A stretch of DNA of 64,000 bases, taken from NCBI GenBank assembly GCA_963715895.1, contig OY970284.1, positions 2,728,001 to 2,792,000 on the forward strand, given 5' to 3'. Numbering within the stretch: the first letter of the stretch is position 1; each line of letters opens with the position of its first letter. This document shows positions 57,926-64,000 of the stretch, in pieces. The stretch is from JADGNZ01 sp963715895. GTDB lineage: Bacteria; Acidobacteriota; Thermoanaerobaculia; Gp7-AA8. The position numbers and the translations under genes are program-made. Under the pieces are notes generated by a model. It did not search any database, was not told the DNA's origin, and saw only the letters and a list, made by a program, of their open reading frames with translations.

Positions 57926-59044
57926 ATGGCAACGACAGAAAAACGCGATTACTACGAGATCCTCGGTCTGGTCCGCGAGGCCACCGTCGACGACATCAAG
58001 AAGGCCTACCGCCGTCTGGCGGTGAAGTACCACCCTGACAAGAATCCTGGCGATGCCGACGCCGAGGAGAAGTTCAAGGAAGCCGCGGAAGCGTATGGCG
58101 TTCTCTCCGACGATGAGAAGCGCGCGCGGTACGACCGCTTCGGACATCAGGGCGTCGGCGGGGGAGGCTTCGATCCCAATCAGTTCGCCGACTTCGGCGA
58201 CATCCTCGGCGACCTCTTCGGCTTCGGCGACTTCTTCGGCACGGGCCGCCGCCGCACCGCCCGTGCCACACGAGGCAACGATCTCCGCTACGACCTCACC
58301 CTCGAGTTCGAGGAAGCCGTCTTCGGCAAGGACGTCACCATCGACGTGCCGCGCGTGGCCACCTGCGAGGTCTGCCACGGCAGCGGCGCCAAGGCAGGCA
58401 CGCAACCGGTGACGTGTACGGGGTGCGGCGGCCGCGGACAGGTGCGCTACTCGCAGGGATTCTTCGCCGTGGCCCGGACCTGCCCGCAGTGCGGCGGCGC
58501 CGGGAAAGTGATCAAGGACCCATGCGCGAAATGCGACGGCGCGGGCCGCGTGCACGAGGAGAAGACCATCTCGGTCAAAGTCCCCGCCGGCGTCGACGAG
58601 GGCTCCCGCCTGCGCGTGGCCGGCGAAGGGGAGGCAGGCTTCAACGGCGGCCCGCCGGGCGATCTCTACGTCTTTCTCTCCGTTCGCGAGCACGCCAGGT
58701 TCACACGCCGCGACTACGACATCCATTCCGAGCAGGCCGTCACCTTCACGCAGGCGGCCCTCGGCGCGGACATGCAGATCGACACCATCGACGGTACCGA
58801 GTCGCTGCGCATCCCGCCCGGCACGCAGCCGAGTCAGGTCTTCCGGCTGCGATCCAAAGGCGTCCAGTTCCTGCAAGGCTCCGGCCGCGGCGATCACTAC
58901 GTCCACGTCTCCGTCCGCATCCCCACGTCGCTGAACGAATCGCAACGCGATCTCCTGCAGCGCTACGCGGAGGCCGAGGGGGAAACGCCGCTGGAGGACA
59001 AGGGCGTGTTCGGGAAGGTGAAGGACTTCTTCACGAACCCGTAG
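57926..59044 (+). CDS. dnaJ: Molecular chaperone DnaJ
   Basis: 372 residues from ATG 57926; a TTG three codons earlier overlaps the dnaK stop and is possible. The J domain (about 7-72) has HPD at 36-38. A Gly/Phe-rich region (GGGGFDPNQFADFGDIL and on) leads to four zinc motifs: CEVCHGSG, CTGCGGRG, CPQCGGAG, CAKCDGAG. The substrate-binding C-terminal domains and the FTNP end complete a type I DnaJ. It stimulates DnaK ATPase and delivers substrates. Last gene of the operon; the next gene is convergent, two bases away. Confidence 0.96.
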   Translation: MATTEKRDYYEILGLVREATVDDIKKAYRRLAVKYHPDKNPGDADAEEKFKEAAEAYGVLSDDEKRARYDRFGHQGVGGGGFDPNQFADFGDILGDLFGFGDFFGTGRRRTARATRGNDLRYDLTLEFEEAVFGKDVTIDVPRVATCEVCHGSGAKAGTQPVTCTGCGGRGQVRYSQGFFAVARTCPQCGGAGKVIKDPCAKCDGAGRVHEEKTISVKVPAGVDEGSRLRVAGEGEAGFNGGPPGDLYVFLSVREHARFTRRDYDIHSEQAVTFTQAALGADMQIDTIDGTESLRIPPGTQPSQVFRLRSKGVQFLQGSGRGDHYVHVSVRIPTSLNESQRDLLQRYAEAEGETPLEDKGVFGKVKDFFTNP

Positions 59045-59045
59045 T

Positions 59046-59258
59046 TTAGGCAATCGTTTCGAGCGCTCGTTCGAGCGTGTGCGGCAAATCGACGCGGACA
59101 AAGAATTTTGATGGATACAGATAGTCCTCGCCTGACTCGTCGATGACTCGAATCATCTGATGCGCGTCGGCGAACGCATCCGGAAGCACCCGGTACAGTT
59201 TGCGCAACTCCAGCGAGGCTCGATAGCCGGTATTTCGTACGCAGATCGCGAAGTCCAT
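59046..59258 (-). CDS. Small conserved-looking hypothetical protein
   Basis: 70 residues, start ATG 59258. The sequence (FAICVRNTGYRASLELRKLY, then GEDYLYPSKFFVRVDLP) looks like a compact beta-rich fold, and I recall similar small proteins of unknown function in many bacteria. No motif gives a role. It converges on dnaJ with a two-base gap. Confidence 0.7.
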   Translation of the reverse strand: MDFAICVRNTGYRASLELRKLYRVLPDAFADAHQMIRVIDESGEDYLYPSKFFVRVDLPHTLERALETIA

Positions 59259-59375
59259 TGCGAGAGCTTACCGCCATCGGCATTGCGCTAGCGTGCAGTC
59301 TCACGGGCAGAGCGGAGTCGCCGACAGTCCGTTCCGTCGACAGTTTCGTTGGCTCGCCTTTCACCGCAAGACCAA

Positions 59376-59484
59376 CGTGGGTCGGACTCTTAGTCCGACC
59401 GGTGCTCGCGAGGGCTGCGAAGAGAGGCAGTTTCTCAACTACCGCTCTCCCAAGTACGGGTCGGACTAAGAGTCCGACCCACCT
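59376..59484. repeat. Complementary-arm repeat, GTCGGACT family (copy 1)
   Basis: GTCGGACTCTTAGTCCGACC on the left and GGTCGGACTAAGAGTCCGAC on the right; each is itself a palindrome (GTCGGACT...AGTCCGAC), and the two are complementary. About 55 bases separate them. It lies in the spacer between the 70-residue gene and ppa. I see no gene in 59259-59538. Confidence 0.85.
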
Positions 59485-59538
59485 TTCGGCCGTCTTTTCA
59501 AGAGGGTGCCTCGTGAGCATGCAGGCTAGAATCCCCCA

Positions 59539-60153
59539 ATGCCCGGCCAGACCTTTTCGCAGTGGCGCCCCCACCCCTGGCATGGCTTGAACGCCGGTGC
59601 CGATGCGCCGCGGATCGTCAACGCGTACATCGAGATCACCCCGTTCGATCTCATCAAATACGAGGTCGACAAAGCGACCGGGTATCTTCGCGTAGACCGG
59701 CCGCAGCGTACCTCCTCCCAGCCGCCCGCCCTATACGGGTTCATCCCGCGAACGTATTGCGGACCGCGCGTGGCCGCGTTAACTCCGGTGACGAAGCGGG
59801 GGGACGGCGATCCGCTCGACATCTGCGTTCTCAGCGAACGGCCCATCAACAAGTCGGAGATCATCCTCTCCGCGCGCGTCATCGGCGGACTGCAGCTTGT
59901 CGACCGCGATGAGGCCGACGACAAGATCATCGCCGTGCTGCAGGGTGATTACGTCTGGGGTGAGGCTCACGATCTGAGCGATGTTCCGGCGGTGCTCGTC
60001 GAGCGGCTGGAGCACTACTTCTCGACGTACAAACTCGTCCCCGGCGAGCCTGCCCGTGTCCGCGTCTCGGGCTCGTATGGCGCCTCGCACGCGCATGCCG
60101 TGGTGCAGGCGGCGATGGAAGACTACGACGAGTCGTTCGGCGCACGGGCGTGA
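59539..60153 (+). CDS. ppa: Inorganic pyrophosphatase
   Basis: A 204-residue family I soluble pyrophosphatase, hydrolysing PPi from biosynthetic reactions. The active site DGDPLDICVLSERP near residue 90 and RDEADDKIIAVLQGD near 125 supply the metal-binding aspartates. YEVDKATGYLRVDRP and YGFIPRTYCG are also typical. The N-terminal WRPHPWHGL extension is slightly longer than in E. coli. The stop overlaps the prmA start (GTGA). Confidence 0.92.
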   Translation: MPGQTFSQWRPHPWHGLNAGADAPRIVNAYIEITPFDLIKYEVDKATGYLRVDRPQRTSSQPPALYGFIPRTYCGPRVAALTPVTKRGDGDPLDICVLSERPINKSEIILSARVIGGLQLVDRDEADDKIIAVLQGDYVWGEAHDLSDVPAVLVERLEHYFSTYKLVPGEPARVRVSGSYGASHAHAVVQAAMEDYDESFGARA

Positions 60154-60989
60154 AAGATTTCATCCTTGAGATCTCCTTCGACGCCGGCGATGCCGCGCTC
60201 GAAGAGATCGTGCAGTCGCGGCTCTACCTGAACCCGTCGACCGGCAGCTCATCGATCGAGATCAACGGGACGACCACGATCTCCGCTTACTTCGACAGCG
60301 CCGGTGATCGCGACGCGGCGGCGCAGGAAATGACCGATGTCGAAGGGATCGAGATCCATGCTGCTGATCGCGATCGCGTCGACTGGCTCGATCGTTACCA
60401 GCAGTCGCTGGAGCCGCTGTTCATCGGTGAGCGTTTCGTCGTCGCCCCGGATGGGGCCCTGATCCCCAGCGATACCTCGCGTCACACGTTGATCGTGCCG
60501 CAGGAGCAGGCCTTCGGAACCGGCTCGCACGAGACGACGTCGCTCTGCATCGGGATTCTCGAAACGCTCGACGTCGCGGGGAAACGAGGGCTCGACGTCG
60601 GCTCCGGCAGCGGCATCCTGGCCCTGGCCATGTGCCGCCTCGGCGCGGAGCAGGTGATCGCGTTCGACAACGACGTCGATGCCTTCGCCGCACTGCGCGA
60701 CAATCGCGTTCGCAACGGCGTCGATGATGAACGGATGCCGGTATTCATCGGCAGCATCGAGGCCCTCCGCGGCGGAGTCTTCGACATCGTGACGATGAAT
60801 ATCATCCCCGAGGTCATCATTCCGCTCCTCGGCGAAGTGAAGCCGCACGTTGACGGCTCTCTCATCCTCAGCGGCATCCTGGTCGTCAAACGGGACGATG
60901 TCGTGCATGCTTGTGCCGGACACAGCCTCGTGCTGGTCGAGGAACGCGCGAAGGGGGAGTGGTGGGCGGGCAGGTTCCAGCCGTCGTAG
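60150..60989 (+). CDS. prmA: Ribosomal protein L11 methyltransferase PrmA
   Basis: 279 residues from a GTG that overlaps the ppa stop. The N-terminal substrate-recognition domain (about 1-60) precedes the SAM-dependent catalytic domain: IVPQEQAFGTGSHETTSLC near residue 113, GLDVGSGSGILALAMCRLG near 148, and the VTMNI active-site loop near 215. A final GEWWAGRFQPS closes it, typical for PrmA (often EWVALR or similar). It trimethylates L11 in E. coli. Overlap with ppa points to cotranscription. Confidence 0.88.
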   Translation: MKDFILEISFDAGDAALEEIVQSRLYLNPSTGSSSIEINGTTTISAYFDSAGDRDAAAQEMTDVEGIEIHAADRDRVDWLDRYQQSLEPLFIGERFVVAPDGALIPSDTSRHTLIVPQEQAFGTGSHETTSLCIGILETLDVAGKRGLDVGSGSGILALAMCRLGAEQVIAFDNDVDAFAALRDNRVRNGVDDERMPVFIGSIEALRGGVFDIVTMNIIPEVIIPLLGEVKPHVDGSLILSGILVVKRDDVVHACAGHSLVLVEERAKGEWWAGRFQPS

Positions 60990-60996
60990 TTTCGAA

Positions 60997-61104
60997 AGCA
61001 CAGACAAGAGTGTCTGTGCCACATCGTCTCGGACTACGAGCCGCAGCACGGGGATGTTTCCAAATACAACGGACCAATGTGGCACAGACACTCTTGTCTG
61101 TGCC
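60997..61104. repeat. Complementary-arm repeat, GACAAGAGTGTCTGTG family (copy 3)
   Basis: AGCACAGACAAGAGTGTCTG at the left pairs with CACAGACACTCTTGTCTGTG at the right across about 50 bases. It begins 8 bases after the prmA stop and ends about 70 bases before the aminotransferase start. Confidence 0.9.
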
Positions 61105-61176
61105 GGAGCTTGGCAGGCTCACTCTTCCGACAACGAGCCGGCGCCGAGATGGGCGTCTGTGCTTTAAACTTCCGCT

Positions 61177-62337
61177 ATGAACCAGATCAGCGATCGTCTC
61201 CGTGGCCTCGTGCAGTCCGATATCCGCCGTATGTCGCGTGAGTGCGAGCGCGTCGGCGGCATCAACCTCGGGCAGGGTATCTGCGACCTCCCGACCATTC
61301 CGGAGCTCGTCGAGGGTGCCTGCGACGCCATCCGCTCGAACAAGGCCACCTACTCGAAGTTCGAGGGGATCGACGTGCTTCGCGAGCGCATCGCCCGCAA
61401 GGTCGAGCGTCACAATGGATTCACAGCCGACCCGTCGAAGGAGATCGTCGTCACGGTCGGATCGAGCGGTGGGTTTCTCGCGGCAGCCATGGCCACCCTG
61501 AATGTCGGCGATGAAGTCATCCTCTTCGAGCCGTACTACGGATATCACCTGAACACCTTCAAGGTCCTTGGCTTCGAGCCGAAATTCGTTCCGCTGAAGG
61601 CACCGGACTGGACGATCGACTTCGACACTCTTCGTGCGGCCTTCAGCCCGAAGACGAAAGCGATCGTGGTCTGCACGCCCTCGAATCCGTCCGGAAAGAT
61701 GTTCACGCGCGAGGAGCTGGAGCAGATCGGCGCACTGTGCCGCGAGTTCGGCGCCTGGATCTTCACGGACGAGATCTACGAGTACATCGTCTACGACGGG
61801 CGGAAACACGTGTCCGTTGCTTCGATCCCGTCCTGCCGCGATCTCGCGATCACGATCAGCGGGTTCTCGAAAACGTTTTCCATCACCGGATGGCGCGTCG
61901 GCTACGTCATTGCCGACGAGCGCGTGGCCGGCCCCATCGGCCTCATGAACGATCTTTTCTCGATCTGCGCACCAACCCCGCTTCAGTGGGGTGTGGCCCG
62001 CGCCCTGGAAATCGGCGACGAGTACTACCGGAACATGGCCGCCGATTACCAGAAGAAACGCGACATGCTCGCCGAGGCCCTGACCGAGGCCGGCTTTGTC
62101 CCGTCGATCCCGCAGGGCTCCTACTACATGCTGGCGAAGATCCCCGACGATCTCCGCGACGACAAGGAAGCGGCGCAGGCGCTGCTCGAGTCCACGCGCG
62201 TCGCCTCCGTTCCCGGCTCCGCGTTCTTCGTCTCCGAGGTGGGCAAGAGGATGCTGCGCTTCTGCTTTGCCAAGGACTTCGAATCGCTCGAAGAGGCGTG
62301 CAAGCGGCTTCGCGCGTTCAAACCGGCTGCGGTGTAA
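61177..62337 (+). CDS. Class I/II aminotransferase
   Basis: 386 residues, fold type I PLP enzyme close to aspartate/kynurenine aminotransferases. Visible: GGINLGQGICDLPTIPE at the start, TVGSSGGFLAAAMATL near residue 92, VVCTPSNPSGKMF with the ligand Asn near 165, FTDEIYEYIVYDG with the PLP Asp and Tyr, and the PLP lysine in SGFSKTFSITGWRVGY near 230. RFCFAKDFESLEEA at the end holds the substrate carboxylate Arg. The exact amino donor is not predictable; aspartate, aromatic or kynurenine are all possible. Confidence 0.9.
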   Translation: MNQISDRLRGLVQSDIRRMSRECERVGGINLGQGICDLPTIPELVEGACDAIRSNKATYSKFEGIDVLRERIARKVERHNGFTADPSKEIVVTVGSSGGFLAAAMATLNVGDEVILFEPYYGYHLNTFKVLGFEPKFVPLKAPDWTIDFDTLRAAFSPKTKAIVVCTPSNPSGKMFTREELEQIGALCREFGAWIFTDEIYEYIVYDGRKHVSVASIPSCRDLAITISGFSKTFSITGWRVGYVIADERVAGPIGLMNDLFSICAPTPLQWGVARALEIGDEYYRNMAADYQKKRDMLAEALTEAGFVPSIPQGSYYMLAKIPDDLRDDKEAAQALLESTRVASVPGSAFFVSEVGKRMLRFCFAKDFESLEEACKRLRAFKPAAV

Positions 62338-62365
62338 GGAACCGCGCGCAAAGCGCTAGGTTAAA

Positions 62366-62482
62366 ACGTAGGTCGGACTCTCTAGTCCGACCGGAGCTTG
62401 CGCAACTGCTGACGTAGCCGCCGCAGGGCTTCGATTGACGGCGGCGCAAGTACCGGTCGGACAAGAGAGTCCGACCTACGTT
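62366..62482. repeat. Complementary-arm repeat, GTCGGACT family (copy 2)
   Basis: GGTCGGACTCTCTAGTCCG on the left and GTCGGACAAGAGAGTCCGAC on the right, about 55 bases apart, flanked by ACGTAGG and CCTACGT that extend the stem. It fills the gap between two convergent genes, where a two-way transcription stop would be expected. Confidence 0.88.
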
Positions 62483-62488
62483 GGCTAC

Positions 62489-63280
62489 CTACTTCGCCGC
62501 CACCGTCGCGGTTACCACTACGATCAGTGCCTTCTCTCCCATCGTGGTCGTTCCGATGACCACCTTCTCGTTCTGGCGGACCGACACCGGTGTTTCGAAG
62601 CCGACCGATTGATACTGCGTCGGTTGTTGGAGGCCACCTATGCTGATCGGCACGCGCATCGAAAAGTTGAAACTATCGATGTCGACCGAGGGCCGTTCAC
62701 CGCTCGTGGCGGTGATGCGGCGCAGGCGGTAGTTGTACATGATCGGCAGCCCCTCCTTGACGGTCATGCCGAGGAGCGTCGGCTCGGCGACGCCGGAGCC
62801 CTCGATGCCATTGCCCGGCTTCGTACGCTGAATGGTGGCCGTCATGAGGCCGTAGTGCGCATAGCGCAGCGTCGATTCGAGCTGTTTGACGACCGGCGCC
62901 AGCTCGTCCGGTATCGAGGCCGCGCCCGCGAGCGGCGTCTTCGAACCGATCAGCACGGAGATCTTCATCTCGATGTCCGGCGCGTCGGCGATGGCGTGGT
63001 CGAGGCGGGTGATCGCCCCTTCCATCGCGGCGAGGTTCTCCGGAAAATCGCGCACGGTGATCGTGTGGAGCTCGTTGTTGACGCTCAGGCCTGCTCCTTT
63101 GAAGCCGCTGCCCAATAATCTGATGGACGCGGCTACGTCGTTCGCCTCCCTGTTGTGGACCTCGAAGACCTTGCTGCGGAACTCGCGGACGGTGTTGTAG
63201 TCGTCGTCCGCCTTCTTCTCCTGGGCGATGGCGCTTGCGGCGATCAGCAGTGCCGCGATGATGATGGTGATCCGTTTCAT
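62489..63280 (-). CDS. Secreted secretin-N-like protein
   Basis: 263 residues with a signal peptide (MKRITIIIAALLIAASAIAQ). Residues about 33-95 (VFEVHNREANDVAASIRLLG to LAAMEGAITRLD) have the pattern of the N1/secretin-N fold: a strand, a helix, an NNELHTITV strand and a final helix. The rest (about 100-263) is beta-rich and ends in EKVVIGTTTMGEKALIVVVTATV, like the terminal strand of secretin-type proteins, but no full secretin pore is present. It overlaps the upstream membrane-protein gene by four bases, so it belongs to the sigma-factor operon. Role unknown, probably periplasmic. Confidence 0.7.
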   Translation of the reverse strand: MKRITIIIAALLIAASAIAQEKKADDDYNTVREFRSKVFEVHNREANDVAASIRLLGSGFKGAGLSVNNELHTITVRDFPENLAAMEGAITRLDHAIADAPDIEMKISVLIGSKTPLAGAASIPDELAPVVKQLESTLRYAHYGLMTATIQRTKPGNGIEGSGVAEPTLLGMTVKEGLPIMYNYRLRRITATSGERPSVDIDSFNFSMRVPISIGGLQQPTQYQSVGFETPVSVRQNEKVVIGTTTMGEKALIVVVTATVAAK

Positions 63281-63723
63281 GATTTGCCTCCTGTTTGTGG
63301 TGGGGTCTGGCTCGCGATCCAGATGATGCGGACGTCGGGATCCGACGTCCGGAATTCGACACGGATGTTCTGGCAGGCTAACTCGATATGGGGCGACCGC
63401 TGCCGGCGTGGCCGATGAGCAACACGAACGATCGGCGGTTGCGTCGTGACAGGCGCAACCATCGGTGTGGGTGCCGGTACCGGGGCGCTTGCGATGACGA
63501 CGGTTCGCTTCGCCGGCGTGGCCGCGGCCGGCGTCGCCGTGCGGCGCGGAAACAGGGCAATACCGATGGCGACGATCACCGCGGCGGCGATCGCAAAGCG
63601 CATCACGATCGGAAAGAGCCGCCGTTTGTTGCGCGCGGCGACCGCCGTCATCACGTTGCGGCGAATAGCCGCAAAGTCGTCGTCATTCAACGGTTGCTGC
63701 GAACGAAAACCGGTCATGTTCAT
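63277..63723 (-). CDS. Small membrane protein of the sigma-factor operon
   Basis: 148 residues, start ATG 63723 behind GGAGG. A short cytoplasmic segment (NDDDFAAIRRNVMTAVAARNKR) precedes one membrane helix (about 37-57), a Pro/Ala-rich linker, and a periplasmic tail (HIELACQNIRVEFRTSDPDVRIIWIASQTPP). The placing right after an ECF sigma gene suggests an anti-sigma or sensor role, but there is no zinc anti-sigma HxxxCxxC motif, so I leave it open. It overlaps the sigma gene by four bases and the next gene by four. Confidence 0.7.
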   Translation of the reverse strand: MNMTGFRSQQPLNDDDFAAIRRNVMTAVAARNKRRLFPIVMRFAIAAAVIVAIGIALFPRRTATPAAATPAKRTVVIASAPVPAPTPMVAPVTTQPPIVRVAHRPRRQRSPHIELACQNIRVEFRTSDPDVRIIWIASQTPPQTGGKS

Positions 63724-64000
63724 CGCGCACCTCCGCGCCATGCTTCGATCCACACGCGCAGCTTCGCGCGCGCCTTGCTGACCTGCACCCGCACCGTGGC
63801 CGGCGAGCTGCCGAGGATGGCGGCAACCTCCTCGGTGGGCAATTCCTGGACTTCGCGCAGGATGACCGCCATCCGCTCCTTCGCCGGAAGGGCGTCGATG
63901 GCACGCGTCAGAAGGGCGGCATCATCCCGCGCGGCCATCACGTCGTCGGCGGCACGGGCGTCGCTTGCCACCGACATCCCCTCGTCAGCCGGCGCGAAGA
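63720..64000 (-). CDS. ECF sigma factor, C-terminal part (runs off window)
   Basis: The frame stays open to the right edge, so only the C-terminal 93 residues are here. Sigma region 4 is clear: LTRAIDALPAKERMAVILREVQEL and PTEEVAAILGSSPATVRVQVSKARAKLR, the helix-turn-helix that reads the -35 element. It probably transcribes its own operon with the membrane protein and secretin-like protein that follow. An internal ATG at 63977 should not be taken as the start. Confidence 0.85.
   Translation of the reverse strand, partial: FAPADEGMSVASDARAADDVMAARDDAALLTRAIDALPAKERMAVILREVQELPTEEVAAILGSSPATVRVQVSKARAKLRVWIEAWRGGAR

Overview
The window is a gene-dense, GC-rich bacterial chromosome segment. Gene content points to a Gram-negative rod. 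There is a complete-looking division and cell-wall cluster, mreBCD with a PBP2, a MurE whose DNPR motif predicts meso-diaminopimelate, periplasmic chaperones, and secreted proteins with signal peptides. The spacers are packed with short complementary repeats. I favour Acidobacteriota or a neighbouring phylum from the overall look of the proteins, but this is inference and no rRNA or other marker here proves it.

Layout. 0-2.8 kb: decaying toxin-antitoxin remnants (DUF433, Phd, PIN relic), an aldo/keto reductase, a 52-residue protein and a secreted cupin, mostly on the minus strand. 2.85-10.3 kb: the arginine cluster argR-argC-argB-argD-argG-argH-argJ, led by two ARG boxes. argF is missing and argH carries a frameshift. 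10.4-13.5 kb: gamma-glutamyltransferase and an M20 dipeptidase, closed by a hairpin terminator. 13.5-30.3 kb: the dcw cluster mraZ-rsmH-ftsL-ftsI-murE-murF-mraY-murD-ftsW-murG-murC-ftsQ-ftsA-ftsZ, preceded by four 10-bp-spaced MraZ boxes and closed by a strong terminator. murB and ddl are absent. 30.3-34.4 kb: a secreted S74-domain protein, guaA, an HU-like gene and a divergent Hsp15-like gene. 34.4-40.4 kb: an accessory patch with a MazE/VapC-type pair, a broken gene tail, two unknown genes, a 21-bp tandem array, a large nested inverted repeat, a HEPN/Ymh-type protein and dcd. 40.5-45.2 kb: the rod-shape genes mreB-mreC-mreD-mrdA on the minus strand. 45.4-54.3 kb: FecR, PpiD-like and SurA-like proteins, a thioesterase, rarA, a threonine dehydratase and a secreted repeat protein. 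54.3-59.0 kb: the heat-shock operon hrcA-grpE-dnaK-dnaJ behind a well-placed promoter and a degenerate CIRCE element. 59.0-64.0 kb: a small hypothetical, ppa, prmA, an aminotransferase, and an ECF sigma factor with two envelope-associated partners running off the right edge.

Genes within the arg, dcw and heat-shock runs overlap by 1-4 bases or sit a few bases apart, so they are probably translated as coupled operons. Each run carries the regulatory site expected for its own first gene: ARG boxes before argR, MraZ boxes before mraZ, CIRCE before hrcA. These are three autoregulated blocks.

The least explained part of the window is not coding. At least eight families of short repeats occupy the gaps between genes. 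In most of them two complementary arms built from near-tandem copies of a 7-20-base unit face each other across a short loop. In one spacer one family is nested inside another. Two single-base frameshifts (argH and the start of ftsZ) deserve checking against raw reads before any biological reading is made.
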